Positions 19,871 to 31,547 of a stretch of 64,000 nucleotides of DNA are shown piece after piece. Made by a program: the position numbers and the translations under genes. The notes under the pieces were generated by a model. The model was not told the DNA's origin, searched no databases, and worked only from the letters and a program-made list of their open reading frames with translations. Within the stretch, counting starts at the first letter, position 1. Every line of letters begins with the position of its first letter. The stretch comes from Botrytis cinerea B05.10 (lineage: Eukaryota; Ascomycota; Leotiomycetes; Helotiales; Sclerotiniaceae): contig NC_037320.1 in NCBI RefSeq assembly GCF_000143535.2, positions 310,001-374,000 on the forward strand. The letters run 5' to 3'.

Positions 19871-22800
19871 TGTTTATTTCATACTAGATTTTGGGGTGTT
19901 TGGAATGGATTTGGCAGGGTACGGTTGGAAATTAAAAAAATCGGATCAAATGGTTTGATACCAGTCAACTGGGTTGATGTCCACATTTTATACCTTAGAC
20001 GATATGGAGTTCTGAGCTATAGACTGAATGAAAAGCAATTTTAATTAAAACGTGTTCTGTTTGTTGGGTGAAAAGTTGAAGTCTAGGGTTGTCTATTCTC
20101 CTCATCATATTGACCTCGATGTCTGTCCTAGTGGGGTTTAAGTTTGAGCTTAAATGGATTTATTGTGTGGTATCAGAAAATTTTCGTCTGCTTTCTACAG
20201 TCATGTCTGTTTCACCTTTTTGTAATGGGATGTACCCTTGTGCATTAATTCGTGTATCACAATTACTCTGTAGTACCGAGCCAATGTCATGATATGTCGG
20301 TATCATGAAAATTGGTTCCTCATCCGCCATACAAATCGTCATGGGCCACAAGCCATATTCACGGGGGGATATGAAATGACCCTTTGATCCAATCATCACA
20401 CTCCCAAAAGATTTATGAATCGTGTACGGGAACTTTGAATTTGGATGGTTAGCTACGAGTTATACACACAGTCACATCGGCCGAATATCGCTCGAAATCC
20501 AGCGAGTGGAAAAGAATCGGTATTCACTCCCCAATTCTCTATTAGTCGCCGATGATATATATCATTATTCTCACTGCTAGTGGGATCCACCACTCTCAGC
20601 AGTTGCTAATTCTTACCAATTTACCGGGGGAGTATAGCTATTGACGCATATCAGAAATGGCCATACTCAGCGTATAAACCAAGCAATAAAATGTTCTCAA
20701 TAGCACACCTACTTCTATTATATTCTTGATTAGAACAAGTTGTTGGATTTGTTCCCGAGCAATTTTCGGGAGGTTAGATGCTCATAGTTACTAGCGAGAT
20801 TTAATCAGTACTCCTCTTAACTTTCCATCGGAGCTATAAGAGAGGTTGAGATTTTTTACTCTGGATATCTAACGTGGCTTCAGATTTCTGGAGAGATTTC
20901 ATTTTTCTTTTCTTTCGTACAATGAATGAATGGGAGTAAAGCTATAAACCCGCCTCTTGATTATAAGGTTGTTGCATATTGTGACTACTGTCTTCATACT
21001 CGCGGCATCGTGCTCAAATAACACAAAATCCGAAAGAATATTTACAGCTTCAAACCGATATATTTTTACTGCCTCGCTATATGAAGTCCTATATCTGCTG
21101 CCTCTGATCTTGTCAACTGAACAGTGGCGATTCGTCAAATTGCTGTTTTATGTGGATTGAGTGGAAATAAAATATCTTCCAGTCGTAGATCGTCTGTCTG
21201 GTATGTAGTCAGAATCAGGCAGTGGTGGCTTGGTGCACAGCTTTTGTTCCTGTCCATCCACATTAATGTTGTCGTTTGAGTCAAAATTGCTGTCGCTACA
21301 TTTCTACTTGTGTCTCCAAACTGTGATATCAAATGCCGAAGTTATTTTACATCATCACCACATAAACGCTATACCTGAATCTTCAACAGCAGATTCAAAA
21401 GACAACTTCAGAACTGAATTGCAAGTGGAAGCTCTCCGGAAACATGGAGCCGTGTTTGTCAGCTTAAATTTCTTTACTCCCCAAAAGCATGGGATCGTAC
21501 TGTCTTTAAATAGTTGATACATGCCTAGTTTATTCTCGGCCTGTGGGCTGTTATTCTAGTACTTCATTATTTCCTACTCTGACCACTACCTATTTGTGGC
21601 TGGCTTGTTATTCACACTGCGTATTCGCCCAACTGCTTTGATTCAAAGCTCGTGTTATATAAGTTTTTTGACATCCTCATATACCAACCAGCAAGCATCT
21701 TCCCAAGTATCAGTCCTATTTAATATGGGCTTTCAGAATAAAACAACCCTATAAGCCATTGGTTGATAATCATGATACCTTGCTTGAAGAATAACGTGTA
21801 TCGGGCGTGAGATACTGGAGGAAAATACTCGAGGGAAGCTATTGCCATAGGTGTCGAGCATCTTTCACCTATAGCAGGCATTACTGTCATCGGATTGGAT
21901 GCTTGATTGATTCTCCGTTGCCAATGAATTCTTATCGATTTTAATTCATCACGAAGACTCTTGCCCAGCCGCCTTGCCCACAGTCACGGGTACCAGCTCT
22001 TACGTGAAGTAAAGGTAATGCTATGGTATAATATATTACTTTTCAATCAACCCAATTACCCATTTGCCTAGATTTAGCTGATTTGCCTTTCCGCTGTGTG
22101 TGCTAAGGAACTATTTGGCCGAGTATCACATACTTAAGTGAAAGAAATCAAAAAATTCATTGGTATCCACTTTATTGAAGAATATTCAATCATTGGCTAC
22201 AAAATTGCCATGATTTGATCTTCAGCTCGCACGTGAAATTTGCACATTTCCAATTGGCATAGTTCATCTCTCTCAGGACTTCCAGTTGGTCTTTAGCTTT
22301 GTATAAAAGGGTCTCCGCGGTCAGTCCATCAACGCCAGAATTACTTGAGCGTAAGCACCGAGCAGATAAAGGTCTAGATGGATCCACTACCATTTGTATT
22401 ATCTACCAATTCCGGAGAGAATTCTTGTCCAGATACGAAGTTGTTGTGGACTTTTTCTCTTTCATAATTTTTTCAAAACAGTGTATAAGTGGCAATGATC
22501 CCCGATTTGACAGTCAATTTCCTGAGAAATAGCTTCTTTCATTGTCATTGGCCGAGCAAGATTATCTCTCATGTAGAGATAGCTACACGATGACTGTATC
22601 GAAAGTTGGACCAAGATTGTTAGACTCAGATTGAATGATGGAGTGGAAGCATGCCGAGATGTTTCTCTTGTTGCATGGTAACCTATGGTCTGTAAATGAA
22701 GAAGCAAAGATGACTTAAATACGAGAGAGGATAACTTCATAAACTTGTGACGTTGGAAGTTGACCTGAAAGCCTCGTCTATTTCTAGAAATATGTCTGCT

Positions 22801-25800
22801 CTACTGCTAGGTCAAACCTGAATGAGGATACCATCCTTGCTTCATAATGATCGAATGAATTTCAATTCTTCGTAGAAAGATTCCACCTCCTCCTACAAAA
22901 GGACCATGTCTTGAGCCATCAATTCGATACCATAATGCCTCCAACCACTACTCACAACTTGTGCTTGGTTGTTCCACATTCACGTGCACGATATGATCTT
23001 TGTTCATCGGAAAATTTCGTCCGATGAAAACTCTCGTTATCGAAACCATCCATCACTGTCATTATAATCAATACAACCCCCGTATTATATCTTTCAACCA
23101 TATCAGATTAAAATACCTGATACTGATATACAATCAAACAAGCGCTTCAAGATCACTTAAGATTCTCCTGTAACAAGCCTGTACTCTCATTTGTGTAAAA
23201 CTTAGCTAATAAAACTATGGCCATCTTTGGAGTAGAATAGACCTCTTTATAAGAAACCCAGCTCCTATCGATCCCGCTCAAATATTGAATTATTCGTAAC
23301 ACCTAGCTTATTAGTGCTCACTACTTCCACTCCCGCTAGTCCTTGACGAAAATTTCTGACTTGACTATAAAAGCTCCACGAGGTTGATAAACTGAACCAC
23401 TTCTCAAGCAAAGGAATACGGACGGCCGCCACTGCTTCACGAGGTAGTTGACCAATCTTCCACGAATCCTTGAGAAGACAATGGGCTCGTATTCATTTGT
23501 GTCTCATCAGTAATTTGCTATTTAATACCTTGTAGATCTACATCAATTTATTAAATGTGATCTTCTGGACTGTCGTCGCTGTGCGAAAATATATTGGCGC
23601 TGTCGTAAGACAGCATCGAAAAATAGATGAGTAGAAGATTTTAGAAAATACCTAATTGCTGTCAATATTACAACGACATAGTAGTAGATCATTAACAGCC
23701 ATCTTCGAATCGCAAGATGGATTATACAGACTGGATGTATCCTCTAACATAGAACTGGGATAAATGGCAAGTTCTGACGAATTATTGCGTGTTGAATGGT
23801 TGCTTCTCCCCCTGTTCAGCCATCGCTAACTCTTACACATACTTACTGTTACTTGGAAGACCCAAAAGCTCCTTATATAACAAACAATAGAAGAAAGGTA
23901 CTTGAGTTTTTTAGTAAAATTTTGCAATTCACCATATTCTACAAAAATAGAGGATAATCAAAGTATCCAATAATCCACACATCCACACCACTTAACGGTT
24001 TCAAGAAAATGCAATTGATGCACGTCACATCCCGGAATCCTAAATCCTGATATCAACTTCGGATATATAGATTGCTAACTTAAATAATTCTGCGAGATTC
24101 AGATAGGCCAAGAAAGCCGGCTGTACCAATCATGCCAAGGGTCATATAGTTTCTCTTGAGAGATTAAGTGCTATCCCAGAAAACCGGTATAAAAATGTTT
24201 TGAATAATCAATAATGTGAGCGAATTCCTCGATATACAACAGGGAAATAAGGGGGTTATTTCGCCCGGGATATGAGAATGACTGTTGAATTTCAGTATGG
24301 GGATATGGCAGCAATGAGAATGTCGAATTCGAGATAGAATAAGAACGCTATTTTATGGGACTCAGGGCGAATCTATTCTACTGTAAAATACATTGTGGAA
24401 CTACTTGAATTTTCCTGCTCTACTCAGCGTTGCTGTCGATATTCACTGTCGCTGAAAGACACTTTCATCATCAAGTGCATCTTGATCGCATATTCTGAAA
24501 CGGCCCCCGAATGCGTGCGTCAATCTTGAACACAAAAAATAGTGATTCTATCAGAGTAAGGTAGAGAAATACGTCCCATATTCCAATAAGATTTGACTCT
24601 GCTTTTAGTCGACTGGGTTATATCTAAAATCCCTATTACACCGGATCTGTAATCTTATATACCAGTTGGCTACGTAAAATTCCCGGTTCTTGGCTTTTCG
24701 ATATCATCACTATGAATGGCCAATCCAGACAAAATAGTATCTTTACCCTTTCTATCTTTAGTGTCCACCACTGGTCTCATTCACATTATACCTCTGACAC
24801 TATATCACAGATAATGCACTCAATGTTGTTGCACATCTAATACTATCAAAGCTATCCTCTATTCATCAAAAATAAAAATGTATTGCTGGATATTTCTAGC
24901 ACTGAAGCCTGATAGAGAAAAAACGGGAACTAAGCCCGCCTGGCTTTTAAGCTAGCGAGTGGTAACCAATTGATTGCCCTTTACCCCTTATTATTTTGGG
25001 AGCCAAGAGATGTGATCATGAGGTATTCTCGTCGATTGAAGTTTTGTGTTGAAATTTACGTACGATCAAAACTTACATGGGAAACGAAACTTCTTGCTGT
25101 GATTACTTTCCCAAGCACCACCATTAAAGAATCGCATCCCACTTCATATATTACACCACACTAGGGAAGATATTTCGCCAAATCACATTCCGCAGATGAC
25201 GTCGAAAGCTTTCGATAGCGGCACTCCGTTGACAATATCCTCAAAGAATTTTGAGACGATTCATTAAGTGTTCAAAATACGGAACGAGAATACCTGAAAC
25301 GCATATTTCTATACCCAGTCACCGAGACCTAAACGACCTGCATCATGCAAGTTATTATTCACTCCCTCTTAGATTTACGCAATACACTATGACACTGAAA
25401 ACTCCATTGAATTAATCTCATTAATTGACTCTCCTCGGTCTACAGGCCAATCAAAGTCACCTAAAGACCGTTGCAACCATATCCATCAATACAAATATTC
25501 TTCATTCCTAACCACCTTTTTTCCCTCCAAAGACCTTAGATGAACGTCGAAGTTTCTTGAAGCTCCTAGTCTTTTCAAGTAATCACCAGGAGATTAAAAG
25601 ACTCGAAAATGTTACAAATTAAGTCATTATCTGATGGAAATATGACGTCCACCAGTTTCTTCAAAAAAATTTCATACTCGCCATCAATACTGATCTTGGT
25701 GGTCTTACTGTCCCATTCTCAATTATGACCCAAATTAGGCTTGACTGTCGTTTCTGCTGTAACTTTTATCACTGCCATCTTTGCTATTGTCAATTATCCT

Positions 25801-26800
25801 CAATGTAAAGCAAACTGGACCACTTCCAAAAAATTGAATCACCAAATGTGGTTAATTAGAAAATGAAAATTAAGGTGAGACGAAGGGACTACCGGTCTCT
25901 CACAAGCGACTCCACATTAAATAGTTCTTGAGATACTCATAACATTTAGAGAATATGTACAAAATAGCCACTGTATATGCCCAAATACGGCTAGATGATT
26001 CATAGCACAAAACATGACTTAAAATCTAACTGAAAATGTTCGATCAGCGCTGTATGATCCGGAGGTACGATCCTTGAACACAGCTTCGATTCATCGACAT
26101 TCTATGTCCCAATGCAAGGCTTTACTCACAACGTCTTACATCTTCTAATTCTTTGCCCGTTTACAATATTATTTTATAGATCTTGATTATCTTCATGACT
26201 CGATCCATTGCGCCTCAAAATCAAACACGGAGACAATTAAAACACACAATTATTCATCCGCATCAAGAATACAAGCGCCTTGCTTTGCCACTCCGTTTTC
26301 CCCCGGATACTGTAAGTATTCCACCTCAGATTTTCTTGTAAGCGATAATTGATATAACCTTACGCAGAGGCTTAAGACCCACTGCATTGAAAGCCGACCA
26401 ACTTTTAATTATCGGGAAACTATAGTTCTTACTTCCAAGAAAACCCCAACGCTCAAAAGCTAACACACTACCGCCATTCTCAGCTACGAGCACGAGATCA
26501 TCCTGCCCCAAACAAAAAGGCAGATTCGTGAGACTCAGGTACTATCCAAGTCACCAGGGCAGGGCCAAAGAACAGAGATGCAGGTCATACTTTCTCGAGG
26601 GAGCAAAGCGTACCTTGTACTCTGCAGGCAAAATGCCCAGCACGCAGGAAGTCAATGTAACCAGTAACTCTACCTCCAAAAGCTAGAGTTCATGGGCTTG
26701 AAAGATAGTAAATCTTGAGTTGCTTCTCCTCAGGAATTCATCGGGAAAGTTGTTTCAACGAGAGATTGTAAACGTGAGGCGCGAGAAAGATGGCAATTCG
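19871..26800. other. gene-poor AT-rich tract
   Basis: About 7 kb without a supported gene. Frames are short (under 100 codons), overlap on both strands and lack domain motifs. I see no long terminal repeat, inverted-repeat pair or tRNA here. The tract may be old mobile-element DNA too decayed to recognise, but nothing in the sequence proves that. Confidence 0.5.
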
Positions 26801-26833
26801 TTGGAAGTCCAGCGAAGTCAGCCTATGTAATTT

Positions 26834-27600
26834 ATGAGGCGGAAAAATGCAATGATTCTCAGACGCGTCTTTGACAACCTGTTAGGCCTGAATTCCGATA
26901 CTTCCAGACTCCTTATTATAGTACTGCAGTTAAATGCTGGAACAATCACGATTTTGTCATCTGATTCATTGCCACCAAAAGAAAATTCGGTCACGAAGCG
27001 ATGCCTTGGTATGAGCCCGAAGAAGGTAGCATTCAAGTGGCTTATGAACCAGATGCCCAAGTCATTTGGTAGGATCAATATGCTTACTAGCATTGATACG
27101 GGCTATAAATCGGAGCTTGATAAGGCCTTGAAGCTGGTGCACAGGAGTATCAGTAATGGCGCAAAACAATTAGAAACTCTGTGCAGCATGACTCGGGACA
27201 TGTTGAATTGGACCAGCAAATCCTAAAAAGTTCTTAACACAAACCCGTTGATGCGCAATATTTTATGCAAATTTCAAACAATGAATGTTGTAGATGGTAT
27301 AGCACTGGGGCCAATCAAACTACAATGGCACGAAAGCCCGATACCCATATCTTTGCCCATGGGAAGACCCAAAACCACGAGCTGCTAGAAAATCGGGCTG
27401 TCAGTGTAGAAATCATTTCAGACATTTTACCAATATCTATCTTGATGTCCACGAGGTAGCAATGCGAGAATTAATGACGAGAAGTAAAGATCTTGCGACT
27501 CCTGTAGAGCAACACAGGCCTTTTGTCGTACTCGAGACCAATCTGCAATGCAGAGAACTTCAGAGGAAACACGGGAAAAGTTCTGAAATTACCTGAGAAG
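26834..27600 (+). pseudogene. coding-like remnant, unrecognised
   Basis: A 130-codon frame at 26834-27226 reads as plausible globular protein (for example KKVAFKWLMNQMPKSFGRIN and LDKALKLVHRSISNGAKQLE). A second open stretch at about 27307-27590 in another frame has a run with spaced Cys and His (YPYLCPWEDPKP, SGCQCRNHFRHF). No convincing splice joins them into one full protein, no start with a good context is seen, and both ends decay into stops. I read this as fragments of a broken gene. Family unknown. Confidence 0.25.
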
Positions 27601-28084
27601 ACTGGATACCATAGAGGTATGTGTACGCTGAACAGCAGAAACATTGAAGGCGACATTTTGAAGTAGTTATGGTTCACAGAGAACTGAGTGAAACATGCGT
27701 TGAAGTATGCGACACATTCACTGAAATGCATCAGTTGCAAATCTAGCATTGTATCCAGCAATATCGTTGAGATAGTGTCTGACTTCAAAGGAAAGATATA
27801 CTAGCAGAGAGGCCAGCATGGGTTGAAGACTGAAACTAATAAGATCATGGACAGTCGTCCTCGAGATCCATTCCCATATCACAGTCTATGAAAGTGATTC
27901 TCTCGGCGCGCCGAGAAGTACTAAGGTTCTCTCCCACAAATAAATTTCCAAATCAATTCCAGAATTGTTGTTCCAAAAACAATCTCAGATCAATAACTCT
28001 GAACGAACTCAATTAAACTCTTTTCACAACCACTTTTTGCAAATACCTCCCACCATATCAAAGAAGTCACGTTCACAGACCATC

Positions 28085-28423
28085 ATGAGTGCTCCAAATG
28101 AAATCGTTTGGTTGGGCAAACTTTTCTTGTTCAGATTGAACAACAAAGTCGTCGATACCTTTGAATCTTCCAAGAAGAAGTTCTTGAAGTTTGAATCTTC
28201 CAAGAATAAGATCTTGAAGAAGTTCAAGAACAAGAAAGCAAAGAAGGTTGAAGTATTTGAAGTAGTTGAGGTGGTTGAGCAGGTTGAGGTTCAGCAGCCC
28301 ACAAGAATCATTCATGTCAGAATGGAGATTACTAAGACATGTTGTCCAATTTGTGGAGATCGTTATGAAGTTGTGGCTCAATTTCGGGAGCGACTTCAAG
28401 CCGCTGGCGGAGCGGATATTTAG
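28085..28423 (+). CDS. truncated RING-family relative (first half of finger only)
   Basis: The ATG at 28085 (MSAPNEIVWLGKLFLF) gives 112 aa. The middle is Lys/Phe/Ser-rich, with a tandem duplication FESSKKKFLK / FESSKNKILKK, then a Val/Glu run (EVFEVVEVVEQVEV). Near the end is CCPICGDRYEVV, the same start of a RING finger as array member 2 (CCPICREKY). The protein ends 20-odd residues later with no HVFG half, so it cannot form a RING. No continuation is seen in other frames before the next gene starts 148 bases downstream. It may be a decayed or truncated copy of the RING array at 1-8 kb, possibly still expressed. An upstream frame extension to 27965 lacks a better start. Confidence 0.45.
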   Translation: MSAPNEIVWLGKLFLFRLNNKVVDTFESSKKKFLKFESSKNKILKKFKNKKAKKVEVFEVVEVVEQVEVQQPTRIIHVRMEITKTCCPICGDRYEVVAQFRERLQAAGGADI

Positions 28424-28570
28424 CGCCTTGGCTAAATATTACCGACCAACCCTCACTTTACAACCTCATCATCACCACCATCGCATCAACAATTCAACCA
28501 GCGCTCTCTCTTTTTCTCGCAAATCGTCACACCGCACTCCGTCTTTCCAATTATCGCGAGTTTTTCGAAA

Positions 28571-29153
28571 ATGTCTTTCACACGCGCCATTCCTCGCGCT
28601 ACCAGCACCATCGTCCGTACACAATCAGCCGTCCTCAACCAAGCACGAAATTTGTCTATTACCGCAGCCCGAAAGTCAGCAGACCATGGCGACCACTATG
28701 AGCCACCGAGCGGATGGTTATTTGGAGTGAAACCTGGAGAGAAGGCCGAGAAGGAGGGATGGGAAAATTTATGGGTGTATGGGTTTTTTGGAACTTGTGC
28801 TTTTGGGATTGTGGGATATGCGGTTAAGCCAGATACCTCGTAGGTTTTTTTTATTATTTCTTTGTTTCTGTCGAATTTTGGCATGGGTGAAGAGTTGAAG
28901 GTGAGGCGGTGGGTTTTGGGGAATCTCGGGATGGGCTGAACTGTCAGGAATTTTACGAAGAGGGGGTGGAGGGGTTGTGGCAAGAAAGGAGCAAGAAAAA
29001 TTTGGACGGCGGCTTTCTAGAGCTACAGGATCAGACACAAAATACAAACGGCTGCTAACCTTCATTTACAGGATACAAACATGGGCATTAGAAGAAGCAC
29101 GCAGAAGGTTAGAAGCCGAGGGGATCTTGAAGGAGCCAGAAAACAAATCATAA
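28571..29153 (+). CDS. NADH dehydrogenase (complex I) ESSS / NDUFB11-like subunit
   Basis: Two exons, 28571-28839 and 29072-29153, with a 232-nt intron (GTAGGT..TTTACAG), long for this window. The product is 116 aa. It starts MSFTRAIPRATSTIVRTQSA, a basic mitochondrial presequence. The core has PSGWLFGVKPGEK, then a single membrane span (WVYGFFGTCAFGIVGYAV), then ALEEARRRLEAEGIL at the C-terminus. That order is the layout of the ESSS/NDUFB11 accessory subunit in the membrane arm of complex I. Without splicing the first exon stops immediately after KPDTS. A frame running past the stop (29081-29356) is open in another phase and is not part of this protein in the standard model. Confidence 0.85.
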
Positions 29154-29685
29154 ACCATTATACTATTGGGCAAACAAGTTACAATGGAGAATCTGGAACT
29201 GGATGGAACGCTCAAGGACGAAGACTGATGGAGCAGGGGAGTTGTACATACGAAGGATTGATGATGGAAGGCTATGAACATCTTGCGGCAGAATTCCAAG
29301 ATGTACGGGTTGCACGGAATATTATGCGTGCTAATAGAGCGAAGGAATATTATTGAGTTTCTTTTCTTTTCTTTCTCAAGGAACTTGGTGCCAACATGAG
29401 CTTACTGTGAATTTCGTTCGGTATCTGGTGAATGAAACGTGAAAATTTTGGAACTTGATGTAGGACCCGCGTACCGCTTTTCAGAGCAGAATCGTCATCT
29501 GGTCATAATTGGATCTGATCATTCTTCAACTTTGATCGTGTGTCCGTTCATCCATTCGAATTCTGGTGCAAGATAGTATTTCACAAGACGAATTTGAAAG
29601 TTCAAAGTATGACTAATATATATCCCATTTTTCGCTTTTCCATTCATCCGGCTGGCTCTATGAATACATACACAAATATATCTCG
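29154..29685. other. convergent intergenic region
   Basis: Lies between the convergent 3' ends of the complex I subunit gene and the aminotransferase gene. It holds 3' UTRs. A 92-codon plus frame covers part of it and is noted among the findings. Confidence 0.5.
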
Positions 29686-30971
29686 CTAATTAGGTACAAC
29701 ATAACTCCACTCATGCTCTTCATCACCATATTGTCTAGCCTCGATCCATTCCTTCATCTTCAATGCGATCTCACCGGCTTCTTGATCTGGTCTCAATCCA
29801 CACTCGACCAAATTGCCCTTCCATGAGATATTCCTCACTGGACTGACGACTGCCGCGGTTCCTGCTCCGAACGCCTCTAATAATCTACCTTCTTTTGATG
29901 CATCTGCTAACTCGCTCATAGTGTATTTACGTTCGGAAATGATCCATCCCTCCTTAGTAAGCTTCTCGCGAGCTAAAGATAGAACAGAGTCTCTTGTGAC
30001 ACCTTCCAGAATGGTACCGTCCAATGGAGCGGTAACCAATTCTTTTTGGCCTTCCTTGTTCTTAAGAGCCACAAACATGTTCATGGTTCCAACCTCGGTA
30101 ACATACTCCTCCTCACCGAACAACCATAAGTTTTGGTGGAATCCCCTCTTGGCGGCCTCTAATTGTGGCAAGATACATGGGGCATAGTTCGCACCCAATT
30201 TCTTGTCTCCAACTCCTCCAGGCCATGCTCTTACGGCATAATCTGTAGCTTCTAAGGAGATAGCTTTGAATCCAGTAGGGTAATATGGCCCGACTGGAGA
30301 AGCAATAACATATAACAAAGCCGAACCTGGTGGTCCAACACCCAATGTTCTCTGTGTTCCAATCATAGTCGGTCTTAGGTATAATGAATATCCTCTTTCT
30401 TCTGGAATGAATCGTTTCTCCATAGCAACGAATTTGGAGATCAATTCAATCATAGCTGGCTGATTGAAAGTCGGCAGAGCAATACGAGCGGAAGATTTGT
30501 TCATTCGTTCCATATTCTTGGTAGGTCTAAAGAGCCGTACCTTTCCGCTTTTATCCTTGTATGCCTTCATTCCTTCGAAACACTCAAACGCATAGTGGAA
30601 AACGCAGGACGCGGGATCGAGAGAAAGGTTCTGGTAAGGTGTTATGCGTGCGGGTAACCATCCATCTGAGGCTGTCCACTCAATGCTAAGCATATGATCT
30701 ATAGCCGGTCAGCAATTGACAATGTTGTGAGATCTCCGAGGAGCTTGCCTGTAAACGATCTTCCGAATACCAATTCATTGGGGGGGAGTAGCTCATTAGG
30801 AGTAGTGTTTTTCGTTATAGTCAGTTTGGTAGGGTCGATATCTTGTAGCTTTGTTGTGGAAGCAGCTTCTGCTTGTATACTGTATAATCTCGAAGAAGCC
30901 TCCCATCGCCTCAACACTCTGGAGCCTGGCTTTGCGAAAGCTGCCCCTCTTGGGAACAATTGACGAAGCAT
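29686..30971 (-). CDS. branched-chain amino acid aminotransferase, mitochondrial
   Basis: Two exons, 30749-30971 and 29686-30698, 411 aa. The enzyme is PLP-dependent (fold type IV) and interconverts leucine, isoleucine and valine with their 2-oxo acids. [23 protein letters not shown] is a strong mitochondrial presequence; an in-frame ATG at 31013 would add 14 residues and cannot be excluded. Family motifs: [17 protein letters not shown] across the splice, [28 protein letters not shown] (containing the PLP lysine), EVGTMNMFV and [14 protein letters not shown]. The intron (30699-30748, 50 nt) begins GCAAGC rather than GT, and keeping RSFT-DHML intact requires this GC-AG intron. It is divergent from the SCY1-like gene across about 0.6 kb. 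Confidence 0.95.
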
Positions 30972-31547
30972 TTTGACTAATCTCAAAGAATCAGAAGTTG
31001 GAATGAACTTCAAAGTTTGAATTGGGAAACTTGAGCTTCTTAAATATGTAAGATCCCACCTGTGCTTTGAAATGGTCCTCGGAGTCAGTCATTCAACTCT
31101 CAAGGTCCAAAATAAATTTAGATGCTGTGACCACTTCCCGGCTCCGAATTGCGGAGTGTCAAGCATAATCTTGTCCCATCAGATTGCAAGGATTAAAAAG
31201 ATAACATTTAAGTCTTATGCAGACTTATGTAAGCAGATTGTCCCTGAAATCACAAGCTCAACACTCGTTGTAAGAGGCCAAATTCCAGAGTCTATGTCCC
31301 TTTAGTATTTTGACAAGGCTTACAGTTTTTGTACATCCAGAGGGAGGGGACAACTGCGAAATCACAACAAAAACGTTCCATCATCTATGAAAAGTTTAGG
31401 GGGAAGCCATCAGCAATCACTTTCATGAGATCACATCCGTCAAAATAAGCTTCCTCACAATATAGTTATCAAGGGTTTAAGGTTTATGCGCCAGAAGTTC
31501 GGACAATCCTTTGATACTCGAGTGTTGGTGGGAGGAGAGTTGCGAAG
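30972..31547. promoter_or_regulatory. divergent promoter region, BCAT / SCY1-like
   Basis: About 0.58 kb between two divergently transcribed genes, so both promoters must lie here. Individual sites are not assigned. Confidence 0.4.
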
